This document shows positions 43,570 to 54,846 of a stretch of 64,000 nucleotides of DNA, piece by piece; the stretch's first letter is position 1, and each line of letters starts with the position of its first letter. The stretch covers positions 68,064,351 to 68,128,350 of the forward strand of contig CM053162.1 in the NCBI GenBank assembly GCA_028571685.1. Reading direction: 5' to 3'. The notes below the pieces were generated by a model. The model was not told where the DNA came from, ran no database searches, and worked only from the letters and a program-made list of their open reading frames with translations. The stretch comes from Heterohyrax brucei. Lineage: Eukaryota; Chordata; Mammalia; Hyracoidea; Procaviidae. The position numbers and the translations under genes are program-made.

Positions 43570-44833
43570 TGTTTTAGTCATCTGGTACTGCTCTAACAGA
43601 AATATCAAATGTGGGTGGCTTTAACTATGAAAAGTTTATTCTTACACAGTCCAGTAAGCTACAGGTATGAGTTCAGAGTGTCTCCTTCAGGGGCAGCCTT
43701 TTCCCCTTTGTCAGCTCTGAAGGAAGGTCCTTGTGTTACATCAGTCTTTCCTTGGTCTGAGAGTATCTTGGTGCTGGAACCCTAAGGCCAAAAAATTCAC
43801 TCTGCTCTCAGTGTTTCTCGGTGATGTCCTTCCCCACCTCTGCTTGTTTCCCTTTCTTTCTGACTCTTGTAGGATAAAAGCTAGTGCAAACAACACTCCA
43901 GGGAAACCTCCTTTACCTTGGAGCAGGGAGATGACCTTAGGAAGGGTGATACAATCCCACCGTAAACCTCTTTCTTGTTGTTGTTGTTAGGTGCCATCAA
44001 GGCAGTTCTGGCTCACAGCGACACTGTGAATGACAGAATGAAACACTGCCAGTCTTGCACCCTGTCCACAATCATTTTTGTGCTTAAGCCCATTGTTGCA
44101 GCCAATGTGTCAATCCGTCCCATCGAGAGTCTTCCTCTTTGTTGCTGACCATCCACCAAGCATGGTGTCTTTCTCCAAGGACTGATCCTTCCTGATAATA
44201 TGTCCAAAGTATGTAAGACGCAGTCTTGCCGTTTTTGCTTCCAAGGAGCACTCTGGTCGTATTTCTCCCAGAAGAGATCTATTGGTTCTTTGGTAGTCCA
44301 TGGCACGTTCAACATTCTTCTCCAACACTACGATTCAAAGGGGTCAGTTCTTCTTCTGTCTTCTTTGTTCAGTGTCCAGCTTTCATATGCATGTGTGCAA
44401 CTGAAATACCATGGCGTGGGTCAGGCACATTTTAGTCTTCAAGGTGGCATCTTTACTTTTCAATACTTAAAAGAGGTCCTTGGCAGCAGATTTTCCCAAT
44501 GCAATGCATCATTTGATTTCTTGACTACTGCTTACATGGGTGTTGATTGCGGACCCAAGTAAAATGAAATCTTTGACAACCTCAGTCCTTTCTCCGTTTA
44601 TGGTGATGTTGCTTACTGATCCAGTTGTGAGGATTTTTGCTTTCTCGATGCTGAGATACAATCCATACTGATGAAATCTCTTTAACACAATCCACTTTAT
44701 TAACAATAGGCAGAGACCAGGATTTATGGCATAGGAAAATCACAAGATAGAAGACAACCCGAAAATACTGGGAGGCATGGTCGAGAAAAATTTTTATACA
44801 TGTTTTTAGGGGATCAAAATTCAACCCATGACA
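43570..44833 (+). mobile_element. LTR of the 27.9-kb family split by an RTE
   Basis: It begins TGTTTTAGTCATCTGGTACTGC (43570) and ends ATTCAACCCATGACA (44833), the inverted counterpart of the two ends of the solo LTR at 27902-28442. The interior 43974-44673 is an RTE insertion. The LTR proper is about 560 bp, close to the 541-bp copy. Confidence 0.75.
43974..44673 (-). mobile_element. 5'-truncated RTE LINE with TSD inside the LTR
   Basis: The 3' end TTGTTGTTGTTGTTAGGTGCC begins at 43974. C-terminal RT-region frames at 44328-44013 read 'MLEKNVERAMDYQRTNRSLLGE' and 'RLTYFGHIIRKDQSLEKDTMLGG'. Truncation lies near 44670. AAACCTCTTT at 43964-43973 and AAATCTCTTT at 44674-44683 form the target duplication. 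Confidence 0.85.
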
Positions 44834-45030
44834 ACCATTTGACAGACTCTGGGCCGTTATCAGATAACATAGGTTAATGTATTTACATCTGGGTTCTCAA
44901 TTCCATTCCATTGGTTCTCAGGTCCCTTGCACAAGTACCAGTCATTCTTAACAGATGTGACCGTGTAACAGCTTTTAAAATCAGGTGGTATGAGGACCCC
45001 CTACTTTGTTCTTCTTCTTCAGCAAGGCTT

Positions 45031-45365
45031 TACTTACCCAATGCCTTGGAGGAATGATGTTTGGTGTCATAGCAAGAGTTGCGGAATTTGTGCAGAGGGC
45101 AATCAGTCACCAGTGAACAACACAAATCCAAGAGAATTGTATAATTAAACTCAAAGCTAACATTAAGATCCCAGACTGCCTGGATCCCAGTGTCGGGTCT
45201 ATCAATGGGATAAATTAGTTTTGGTGAGTAGTACAGCCTTTGTGTGCTTCCATTTTCTCCCTGCAAAATTAGAGTAATAATCATATCAAGCTCTAGGATT
45301 GTTTGAAGCTAAACCAAGGCAATATTTGCTCAACGAATAGAAAACTACCTAACACATAAACCAGG
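45031..45365. other. Unassigned DNA
   Basis: Nothing recognised. Confidence 0.4.
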
Positions 45366-45556
45366 TCAACCAAAACCATCACCATCAAGTCAATTCCAAG
45401 TCACTGTGACTCTGTAGGAGAGAGCAGAACTACCTCACAGGCTTTCTCCGCTGTCATCAGTAAGGTAGCCGACTGCTACATCGTTCTCCCACCCAGCAGC
45501 TGATGCAACGTTTTAGCTAGTATATGAGGGCTTTAACCACAGTTCACCAGAGCCCC
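45366..45556 (-). mobile_element. AfroSINE, long form, diverged
   Basis: 'aaccaaaaccatcaccatcaagtcaattcc', 'gtaggagagagcagaact', 'tgctacatcgttctcccacccagcagctgatg', 'gctttaaccacagttcaccagagcccc'. Confidence 0.8.
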
Positions 45557-46927
45557 TTGCCTAACGTATAGTTAACACAAAACAAAGTGCAACTACTTTT
45601 TAGAACACTCATTTTTACTGAAGAATGCAAAACAGTAGGGCATAGAAAGCCTAGAGAAGCCAGGATTAGCTGAAAGAGTATTAATAGGAATGAAGGAAAC
45701 ACTTGGGCTTCTTCTTATTTCTGTTACACTGGAAGTAGGTGCTATCCTTTGTCATTTCAGACTTCTTCTGACGACACTAAGACAACAGACACACAAAGCG
45801 GGCACTGTGCTGTCTCAGGTATTTGGTTCTCACTCTCAAGAATAAAATTGACCACTCCCTCACCAAGAGGGCAAAGGGGACACCCAGTGGATTTCCAGGA
45901 CACCTCCCAGCCTTGTCAGCTCACTAGATGGGTGTTATTTGTAACTAACAAATTAGGTAATTAACCAGATTTTCCAAAGTCAGGCAGAATGCAGCGTCCT
46001 TTACTGGTTTGATAGATGTAAACTAATAAGGGGAGGTTACTGGAGCAGTTCCTGGCCCAGGGAACAAATGGTAAATCATCTACTCTTCCTATGATTTTTT
46101 TGGCAATCACAAATATTTATTCCTCCTCTTTCTTTTTTTTTTCAACTCAGTGTATGAGAAATTATTTCTGTTTGTAGAGAAGATGAATTGTGGTTTTAAC
46201 ATAGCATCCTCGTTTGCATATTACCTTTTTTGACATGCCTTTAGCTTCTAGTGAAGAAATTTCGTTACAAATATGCAAAAGGAAACTAAATCTAAGGGGA
46301 AAATTCACAGTGTAAAATAGAAACTTCTCTTCACTAAAGGACATGAATGTTTTCTTAAAATGTGTGCATCGATCTATAAGCCAAGGGATTGGTTTTATTC
46401 ATAAAGCTCAGATTTTGTTAGCATTATCATTACAAGGAAATTCCATTGCACAAATTTTATTTTATTTTTTACTTAAAAGTTTATTTTAGCATGTTCCTCA
46501 CGTGCATGTATGTAAATACTAGGAATCTGATGTCATTTTACAATGTTTATTCTTGAACATGTTTAATCAAATGTATGAATTGTGAACTCACAAATTTTTG
46601 ATTTATGTGAAAATATTTATGTTATTCTTTTATTTTATTTTTGTTTTCTACATGTGAAGTTTTTCCTATCTTGGTATATGTCTCTGTCTTAATTTAGATG
46701 CCACTGGCTCTACATTAAGAAAGCTCATTTCTGTATTTTATTTATTAAATGATTTCTGAAAATGGCTGAGAAGAAAATTCATAAAGTGTTAACACTTAAT
46801 TTTAATTTAAAAATCTATCTACATATAAAATACTTGATCACATTAAGTTTTTATAGCTAATTTAAAAGTTAGGCAGCTAACACATTGCCAAAAGTGAGTT
46901 CAAGAGAAAGTGTATGAGTCATTAATG
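45557..46927. other. Unassigned DNA
   Basis: 1.4 kb, AT-rich, with nothing that I can name. Confidence 0.45.
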
Positions 46928-47085
46928 ACCAAAGCAGACTCACTGCCCTGAAGTCATTTCTGACTCAGAAACCCTATGGAGTTTCCAGGGCTACAAATGT
47001 TCACAGAAGCAAAATGCCACATAGTTCTCCCACAGAGTGGCTGGTGGATCTAAATTGTCAATCTTTCTGTTAAAAGTCTGTTTCT
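46928..47085 (-). mobile_element. AfroSINE, long form, truncated head
   Basis: 'gactcactgccctgaagtcatttctgactc', 'tttccagggctacaaatgttcacagaagcaaaatgccacat', 'gagtggctggtggatc'. Confidence 0.85.
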
Positions 47086-47750
47086 TAGTCCTTATCAAGA
47101 TTTTTTTTAAGTATCGCCTTCTGATCTTCCTGTTTTCCTTTACATTTTTTTTGTGCTTCTCCCTGTTTGCCAATCCATTTTAAACTACCATTAACACTGA
47201 AATAGGTCTAAACATTACATTGCTAAAATACTTCATGCTGTAAATTTCTATTTGCTTATGTGTGGATGAGTTTTACAAAGCTATGATCCTGACACTGTGA
47301 TGCAGTCACCTTTCTGTCACGCCCTGGTGCAGAGCGCATACACTGACGGTGAACATCCATACTGCCCCTGTCACTTCATTACGGTTTCCAGCCCAAAGCT
47401 CTGGCTTTCATTCTACAACATGTTAATTGATGGAGAAATGAGTGATGGTTTTTATGAAAACAAGCATTGATCTATGCTAGAAGGATCTCTACAAGCTGTG
47501 CAGTAGACTTTGCCATCAGACATTTTTGCAGTTAGTCTTGGATAACTAGAGACTTGATTTTACTAATTTTGGCTTTGCTGATCCAAGGTTGATCCATAGG
47601 CTTTTTTCTTCTTCAGGCTTCTGGATGTTTAAGGCAAGAAAGATAACTTTTGTTGACAAATAATGTGATCATCTGTCCCCGTTGTGAGGTTGGAGGCCTG
47701 ACACCTACACCATGCCATTTTTATACAAAACATTCTTGTTTAGTGCAAAT
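47086..47750. other. Unassigned DNA
   Basis: No supportable feature. Confidence 0.4.
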
Positions 47751-48254
47751 AAAACATTCTCCAGAGTAGACCATATGTTACAGCAAGAGACAATTTTCAA
47801 GTAATTTAAATATTTGAAATAATGCAAAGTATATTCTTCAACCCCAAGGAAATAAAATTAGAAATTGATAACAGAAGGGATTTTGTTATATATACAAATA
47901 TACAGTAATTATGCAACATAGTCCCAAGCAACAATTGAGAATTTTAGGGTCTCAGTAAGGAAACTATAAATTACTGAGATGTGTGAAAACAAAGCATAAC
48001 ACATGAATAAGGAAGTTGCTAGAAATGTCTACATTAGTAAAGAAGACTATCTAAAATCAGTAACTCAACCTTCCACCTTAAGGAAGTACAAAAAGAATAC
48101 AGCAAAGCAATCAGAAAGAAGGAAGTAATAATTAGGATGCAATATAATGAAATAAACAATATAAAAATTGTGGGGATGCAGAGAACCCCAAGGAATCTAT
48201 AAGTAAGCTGCTCAAACTGACAGAAGAGTTCAGCAAAGTTTTAGGATACAAGAT

Positions 48255-48302
48255 GCCAAGCCAAGCCAAGTGCCGTCGAGTTGGATCCGACTCATGGCGA
48301 CC
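48255..48302 (-). mobile_element. Ultrashort AfroSINE 3'-tail insertion (48 nt) inside L1 ORF2
   Basis: GCCAAGCCAAGCCAAGTGCC, then TCGAG...GGATCC...CTC, then ATGGCGACC, interrupts ORF2 between '..ttaggatacaagat' and 'atcagtaggcttcc'. About 12 bases of L1 expected at this place appear to be lost and no clear TSD is left. It carries the palindromic core GAGTTGGATCCGACTC. Confidence 0.75.
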
Positions 48303-48305
48303 ATC

Positions 48306-49694
48306 AGTAGGCTTCCTTTATACCATCAACGAGACTGTTAAGGAGGAAATTATTAAATCAATACCATTTGCCATAGCCCCTAAGAAGATAAAGTACCTAG
48401 GAATTAATCTAACCAGAGAAACAACAGACCTTTACAAAGAGAACTACAAGCCCTTACTACAAGAAACTAAGAGAGACTTAGATAAATGGAAAAACCTACC
48501 CTGCTCATGGATAGGAAGACTTAACATTGTGAAAATGTCTATTTTACCCAAAGCAATTTATTTATATAATGCAATCCCAATACAAGTTCCAGCATCATTT
48601 TTTAATGAGATGGAGAAACAAATCACCAATTTTGTTTGGAAAGGGAAGAAGCCCTGGATAAGTAAGGTACTACTAAGAAGAAGAACACACTGGGAGGCCT
48701 TTCATTACCCGACCTTAGAACATACTACACTGCCACAGTGGTCAGAACAGCCTGGTACTGGTACAAGAACACACAGATCGATCAATGGAACAGAATTGAG
48801 ACCCCAGAGATGACACCATCTGCCTATGAACAGTTGATATTCGACAAAGGCCCTAAGACATTAAACTGGGGTAAAAACAGTCTCTTCAACAAATGGTGCT
48901 GGCCAAATTGGTTATCCATCTGCAATAAACTGAATCAAGATCCATATCTTACACCTTATACAAAACCCAACTCCAACTGGATAAAAGACCTAAATATCAA
49001 ACCTAAAACGATAAAGCTCATCCAAGAAAAGGTAGGAACAACAATGGAAGTTTTAATACACAATGAGGACAGACTCCAAAATCTGTCAAAGAAACCTCAA
49101 TCAACAGAAGAGAAAGTAGATAAATGGGAACTATTAAGAATCAAACACTTTTGCTCATCCAAAGACTTTATTAATAGAATTAAAAGAACACCCACAGAGT
49201 GGGAAAAAATATTTGGCAACTCTATGTCAGATCGACGCCTGATCTCCATAATCTATAAGATACTACAAAATATCAATAAGAAGATAAACAATCCAATTAA
49301 GCGATGGGCAAAGGAGATGGACAGATACTTCACTAAAGAGGAGATCCAGGCAGCCAAAAAACACATGCAGACATGGTCATGATCTTTAGTTATTAAAGAA
49401 ATTCAAATCAAGACAACAATGAGATACCATCTCACCCCAACAAGATTGGCCATGATCCAGAAAACACAAAACAACAAATGCTGGAGAGGCTGTGGAGAAA
49501 GTGGAACCCTCCTACACTGTTGGTGGGGTTGCAAACTGGTCCAGCCTCTTTGGAAGGCAATCTGGCGCTTCCTTAAAAAAATGGATATTGATGTACCATT
49601 TGACCCAGTAATTCCACTACTTGGAATATATCCTACAGAATCAAGGCCTTTCACACCAACGGACACATGCACCAGAATGTTTATCGCGGCATAG
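48306..49694 (+). pseudogene. L1 ORF2 C-terminal half, three main lesions
   Basis: ORF2p is the endonuclease/reverse transcriptase of L1. This part covers the end of RT through the Cys-rich C-terminus. Visible blocks are 'KIKYLGINLTRETTDLYKENYKPLL', 'WKNLPCSWIGRLNIVKMSILPKAIYLYNAIPIQVP', 'FVWKGKKP', 'VRTAWYWYKNTQIDQWN', 'LIFDKGPKTLNWGKNSLFNKWCWPNW', and the C-terminal '[33 protein letters not shown]'. Lesions are one frameshift at about 48675-48690, an in-frame TGA at 49380 and an in-frame TAG at 49692, after which reading continues to about 49910. The YADD active site lies upstream of the truncation and is absent. Confidence 0.9.
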
Positions 49695-52440
49695 TCCACA
49701 ATAGCAAAAAGGTGGAATCAACCCAGATGCCCAACAATAGAAGAATGGATAGGTAAACTACGGTACATATACTCAATGGAGCACTACGCAATGATAAAGA
49801 ATAACGATGATTCCAGGAAACATCTCCTAACCTGGTTTCAACTGGAAGACATTATGGTGAGTGAGAGTAGTCAGCGACCAAAGGACAAATACTGTATGAG
49901 ACCTCTACGATAAGATCTCAAAAACAGACTTGTGTATAGAAGAAAAGACTCTTTGACAGCTGCAAGGGAGGGGAGGGAGGGAGGGAGGCCGGAGGGGGAG
50001 GGTTTAGTTTAGGTAGTTACTAGAAATCTAGTTGGGAGAAAGCGGTGACAGCACACATTAGGAACAAGAACAACATTAAGTGGACTTCAGCATAACTTGA
50101 GTACTCCTTCCATCTTAACTCAATACTGCAAGGATAGAGTAGCTGGGGCGGGGGACGGGGGACCATGCTCTTAGGTGAATTCCAGGCCAATTGGCACAAC
50201 TAGCATTTTGCTAAGAGAGCTCTCTGCATCCCACATTGGTGAGTGGCGTCTGGGTTCGTAAAAGCTGCCAAGCTGCCATCCGAGGACACAGCAAATGGTC
50301 CCAACTCAGCAGGAACGGATGCTCACCGAGGGCCAAAATGGCATGCGGTAAAGACAACCGAGAAGACAGAGAGACCCACAAGAGTGGGTGCGTACATCGA
50401 CTTGGGACCAGAAGAACCGGATGGTGCCCAGCCACCACCAGTGATAGCCATGACGGAGCTCACAGAGAGGAGCCTCACTGGCAACACAAGAATAAAGAGA
50501 GGTGCATCATGAGATCTCCACTAAAAGACCTCAATTGATGGTCCAGCGGTTTGGGGGTTCCTCTGAGAGCATAGCCCCCGGCCCTGATGCTGCCCTTTCC
50601 CATAAATTATAACAAAGCTCCACTCTTTGGACAGGAAGGGATTGGACTTGGCAATGCAGAGTAACCATATATTGGAAGCAATTTATGTTTCTGTACATCT
50701 ATAGCATATCATCTTGCTGACCTCTGGTTGGAGGAAGGGGAGTGGACGGAGAGGAGGGGAAAGGAGACTGTTGGGAGGATGAGACACGTATGGAGCAGAG
50801 AGGAACAGTGTGCAGTCACCAGACAGGGAGAGCAGTGGAAGCTGCATATAGGGGGCCATGTAAATTTACATGTGAATGTACATTTTCACTCAGTTATGTT
50901 AAATAAAAATAAAAAATTTAAAAAAAATGTGGAGAAAAAGTTGGTTTAAAAAGATCAATAGATTCACAAACCTTTTTCTAGAGTGATGAAGGAAAAAAAG
51001 ACTTAAGTTACTAAAATGAAGAATGAAAGGAGGGCATTACTATTGATCTTACTGAAACAAAAATGGAAGAGATAATGAGAGAATGCTATGGAAAACTTTA
51101 TGGCAAGAAATGAGATAACTCAGATGAACTTGACAAATTTTAAGAAAGCCAGAAGTTATTGAAATCAAGAAAGAAAAGCAAAATTTGAGTAAACTGTAAA
51201 TAAAGAAATTGAATTAACCATGTAAAACTTTAATTATGAATTCTACCAAGTATTTAAACAAGAATTAACAACAACACAAAGAAACTGTCAAACTGTTCTG
51301 CAATATTGACCAAGAGGGAGCACTTCCAATCTAATTTTATAAGGCTGATTTTAAACAAGACCACCACAAAAGAAGAAAACTACAGACCAACATTGCTTTA
51401 AAATACAGAAAAAAAACACCCTCCCCCAAAATGAAGAAGCCTAGCAAATGGAAATCTGAAAGGAAAAATACAAAATTGTTACATAATATGGTTAAGTGGA
51501 AATTATCTTAGCAGCACCAAGTTGATCTAACACACAAAAATCCAACAGTACAAACACTAAAATAAAGGATAAAAAAACACATGAACATCCCAATAGAACA
51601 CAGAAAATACTTTTGAAAATCTGATATCGTTTCGTGATGAAACACTCAAGAAATTAAGAAGAAAGGAGCTCCCTCAACCTGGTAAGAGGAAGATACCAGT
51701 TAAAAAGAATTAACTGTCTGCTAACGTCATGTTCAATGGTGAAAGAATATAAGCTTTCCCTCTAAGTTTCAGAAAAGACCTACAACTCTAACATTCTTAC
51801 TTTGATTTAATATTTTACTGGAGAGTCTAAACGGAAAATTTAGCAGGAAAAATTAAAAGGCAACCAGACTGGATGGAAGAAATAAAATTACCTTTATTCA
51901 CAGATGATATAATTTTGTGTATAGATACACTCTTAAAGAATTAAATGGGGGAAAAATAGAACTAATAAGCAAATTCAAGTTCAGTAAGTTCTGATGACAC
52001 AAGATTGATATACAAAACTCAATTGTATTTCTACACACTAGCAATAAACAATCAAAAATGAAATTGAGAAAATTCCACATATAAAAGCATCAGAAAATTA
52101 AATAAAATGCTTTATAATAAATTTAGCAAAAGAAGTGTAAACCTACGAAATAATGCCTAAAGAATCTAAAGAAAACCTAACTAAATGGAAAGATAGTCCA
52201 TTTTAGTGAATCAAAGACTTAATGTGTGTCAATATCCTTGAATTATCAACAGATTCAAAACACTGTTGAAATTTCAGTTTTTGCAAAATTGAGATACAGA
52301 TTCTAAAATACCTATAGAAACGAGAGACCACAAATAGTCAAAACACTTTTGAAAAAACAAGACCAAAGTACAAAAAAATTCTGTGTTTCAACCTGGAGAA
52401 AAAAGTTAATACGGCAAAATGAAATATTCCAGAAAGCCAC

Positions 52441-53458
52441 TGCTTTCCATCACACATTCCCCTGGGGGGTACTCCCTGCATCTACGGCTTTGTGACTTTC
52501 CCTTCTGAGTTTATCACGTGTATCAGTTGCAGCAGAGGGATGCATTCAATGTTTTTCCCACTATTTCAACAAGATTTGAATGTGAAAGAACAGACACAAA
52601 GACCACACTACTGGAACTGCTGACAGGGCTTAGGGTCCAGTTAACCGCAGCAAACAAGGGTTGCTAATGCTTTATTTAGCAATGTGTTTGCTGCTGCCGG
52701 TAGCGGTCTATCATAGGGCTTTTAAGAAATTCTTTATCTCTGACTCCAGTTGACCGACACGTGACCCGCGAGCTGGCTGTGTTTGAGGAAGTGCACTGGA
52801 TTTCTGCAGAGCCGTCAATATTTCCTGAACCTTACACAACCGGATCTAAACAGGGCAATTTCAGCTATAATTCCCTAATGCATGAAAATCATTGGACTGA
52901 AAACTCAAGTCAAAGATTTTAGTTTGGGGTTGATTCCTTCATTCATTGAAATGCATTCAGTGAGTAGAATTTGAAGAAAAAGAATATTGTCACATTTACT
53001 GGTGCCTGTTTTGACTACCTGTTCGCTATTTTTCTTGTCAAAATACAAAGCTGTGTTTCTATGTTTGTGTTCCAGTTTTCCATTGTCACTAATAAGGAAA
53101 AAAAGAAATACATGTAATACATTTTAAGTTTGTTTTCTTAATTGATTTTGTTACAAAGACTCTACAATTTCCAGTTACTACTGATTTTTGAGAGGTAATG
53201 AAAATTATCTGCAACGAGTTACTCGCTGACTTGGTTGTCTACATCCACTGCCAACATCTAAAAACCCATAGAGTGGAGGGTATAAACAGTAGCACATGAA
53301 ATTAATAAAAGATTCCAGAAAAGAATGTGTCATTCTACTTAAAAACAAAAGATGTTTTCCCCAGGAATAATTCCGTGGAATACTAGAATAATGGTACTTA
53401 TCAAATGGAATCAAAACAGGATTATACTGTGCACTTTGACCCAGAATCACTTTTTTTA
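52441..53458. other. Unassigned unique DNA with CpG-richer core
   Basis: Between about 52620 and 52860 the sequence has more CpGs than its surroundings ('ccggtagcggtc', 'gaccgacacgtgacccgcgagc', 'caaccggatc') and no repeat signature. It could be a conserved non-coding element, but no coding frame is evident. Confidence 0.35.
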
Positions 53459-53632
53459 AGACCTCACTGCCCTTAAGTTGCTTCTGACTCATAGTGACTC
53501 TACAGGATAGAGTAGAGTTGTCCCAGAAGACTTCCAAGGCAGTAAATCTTTACAGAATTCAGAGGGTCACCTTTCTCATGTGGAGTGGTTAGTTGGCTTA
53601 AACAGCCTATCTGTTGGTTAACGCTGACCATT
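53459..53632 (-). mobile_element. AfroSINE, long form
   Basis: 'cactgcccttaagttgcttctgactcatagtgac', 'ttccaaggcagtaaatctttacagaattcag', 'gtggttagttggcttaaacagcctatctgttgg'. Confidence 0.88.
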
Positions 53633-54381
53633 GTTTGTCTTAAAACAGTTCCTCATTTGAGGAATAGTAATTAGAACCTTTGTAATTTTTCTGGCTATAC
53701 AAATTCTTATAATGGTTTTCAAAATGATACCGTGACAGGGAATAATGTGGTGTGGAACACAAGGGAAAAGTTAAGTTAGGTGTTTGATACCAAAGGCTTT
53801 CTTTTCTGTTGGAGATGACAGTGTTTGGTGGTTAATCTCTTCTTTGAACAGTCCCTTCAAAATACTGCTCAACTGCAAAATGGTGCATGCATTTCTTTAC
53901 CTTCCTTTTTCATTGCAGAAGTATAAATTTTATTTTTTTCTTGTGGTATTTAATCTTTTCATAAGCTAAACATGAAGCCGTTCTTAGATGTTTGCAGTGG
54001 ATATAGCCAGAGAAGTTGATGACTAGCTTCATGCGATAAGAAGTAGTGTTTCCCATCCTGAAGGGAATATGATGTTTCTTGAGGATCTACAGATAGTTCT
54101 GAGCTTTCTACTCCTCTCATTGGGTTGAACAGAAAATGTTCATTCTGTAAATCTATCCATCCATCTATGAGTTCATTTGTAAATGTTTAACGGGCCAGAT
54201 GGGTAATGCAGAGCTCAGATTTACTTCAGGTTACAGAAAGCTGATATTTAAGGCAGTTATGCCATGATTGTTACATAACTTGGGCCTTGTTGACTAAAAT
54301 CACACGGTCCTAAATTCGTCACATCTTGAGTAAGTAATTTGGAGGCAGTGAACTCTAAGGGCTTTCCAGAGAGGTGGAGGT
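53633..54381. other. Unassigned DNA
   Basis: No supportable feature. Confidence 0.4.
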
Positions 54382-54441
54382 TTAGGCCGGGTTCCCTGGA
54401 GAAGTGTAATCGATTGTGTGTGTGTGTGTGTGTGTGTGTGT
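54382..54441. repeat. (TG)n microsatellite, possibly in an LTR start remnant
   Basis: TG units span 54414-54441. The preceding 'taggccgggttccctggagaag' resembles the start of the LTR at 14,415 ('tagtctgggttttctagagaag'). Confidence 0.7.
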
Positions 54442-54444
54442 CCA

Positions 54445-54587
54445 TTGGTTACCTGGTAGGGTAGTCCTTAAGAGTTTGGCTTCTAACCAAAATTGGCAGT
54501 TCAAATCTTTCAAATCTACCATAGAGCAATTCTACTCTGTCCAGTAGGGTCTCTATGAATTGCAACCAATTTGATGGCACTCTGTGT
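54445..54587 (+). mobile_element. AfroSINE
   Basis: Sense copy: 'tacctggtagggtagtccttaagag', 'ttggcagttcaaatc', 'ctctgtccagtagggtctc', 'tttgatggcactctgtg'. Confidence 0.9.
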
Positions 54588-54835
54588 AGATATATACTTG
54601 TGTGAGTGTATATATTTATTTATACATGTGTATGTATATATGTGTAGGAATGTATGTATATGTGTATATATACATATATACTTGTGTGCATATAATGGAC
54701 TTGTGTGTGTGTATATATGTATAGTTGTGTATGTGTGTGCGTATGTATATATATATCCCATGCATAAGTATGCATACATATATGTGGGGGTATATATATG
54801 TATATGGTGTGTGCGCATGTATATGTTGTCAATAG
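54588..54835. repeat. TA/TG alternating simple repeat
   Basis: Imperfect alternating purine-pyrimidine sequence. It creates Tyr/His/Ile/Val-rich frames on both strands of up to 112 codons, which I reject as genes. Unlike 38.1 kb there are no long complementary arms. Confidence 0.9.
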
Positions 54836-54846
54836 ATACACAGAGT

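Larger units (their letters stand above)
43221..45030 (-). mobile_element. Old L1 ORF2 (antisense) split by an LTR
   Basis: Left part 43221-43569: 'tttagattttacatttaggtgtctgattc', 'gttagtttttgtgtatgg', 'ggatatccagttatg..gttt.attaaagag'. Right part about 44850-45030: 'atgtatttacatctgggttctcaattcc.ttccattgg', 'aaaatcaggtggtatgaggaccccc', 'ctttgttcttctt'. The two parts are consecutive in antisense L1. Heavily decayed. Confidence 0.75.
48174..50924 (+). mobile_element. Young L1, 5'-truncated, 2.75 kb
   Basis: It contains ORF2 from within the RT region to its end, followed by a ~1-kb 3'UTR with a G-rich tract (49965-50002) and a short A-rich tail (50901-50924). Flanking 'aaaattgtgg' (about 48164-48173) and 'aaaaatgtgg' (about 50923-50932) are the probable TSD. 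Because it is nested in an older L1 and its ORF2 has few lesions, it is one of the most recent insertions in the window. Its 3'UTR matches the copies at 11.9, 25.7 and 62.9 kb. Confidence 0.9.
47751..52440 (+). mobile_element. Old L1 ORF2 (host of a younger L1)
   Basis: The left part 47751-48173 ('cattctccagagtagaccatatg', 'gaaattgataacagaa', 'gaaggaagtaataattaggatgc') joins in L1 order to the right part 50925-52440 ('atcaatagattcacaaacc', 'ctatggaaaactttatggc', 'caaattcaagttcagtaag', 'attctaaaatacctatag', 'ccacaaatagtcaaaacac'). No frame is open. The gap is filled by the young L1. Confidence 0.8.

Noticed and set aside
44200-44562. 120-codon sense frame
   Set aside because: It is the reverse of RTE coding sequence (the real RTE frame is on the minus strand).
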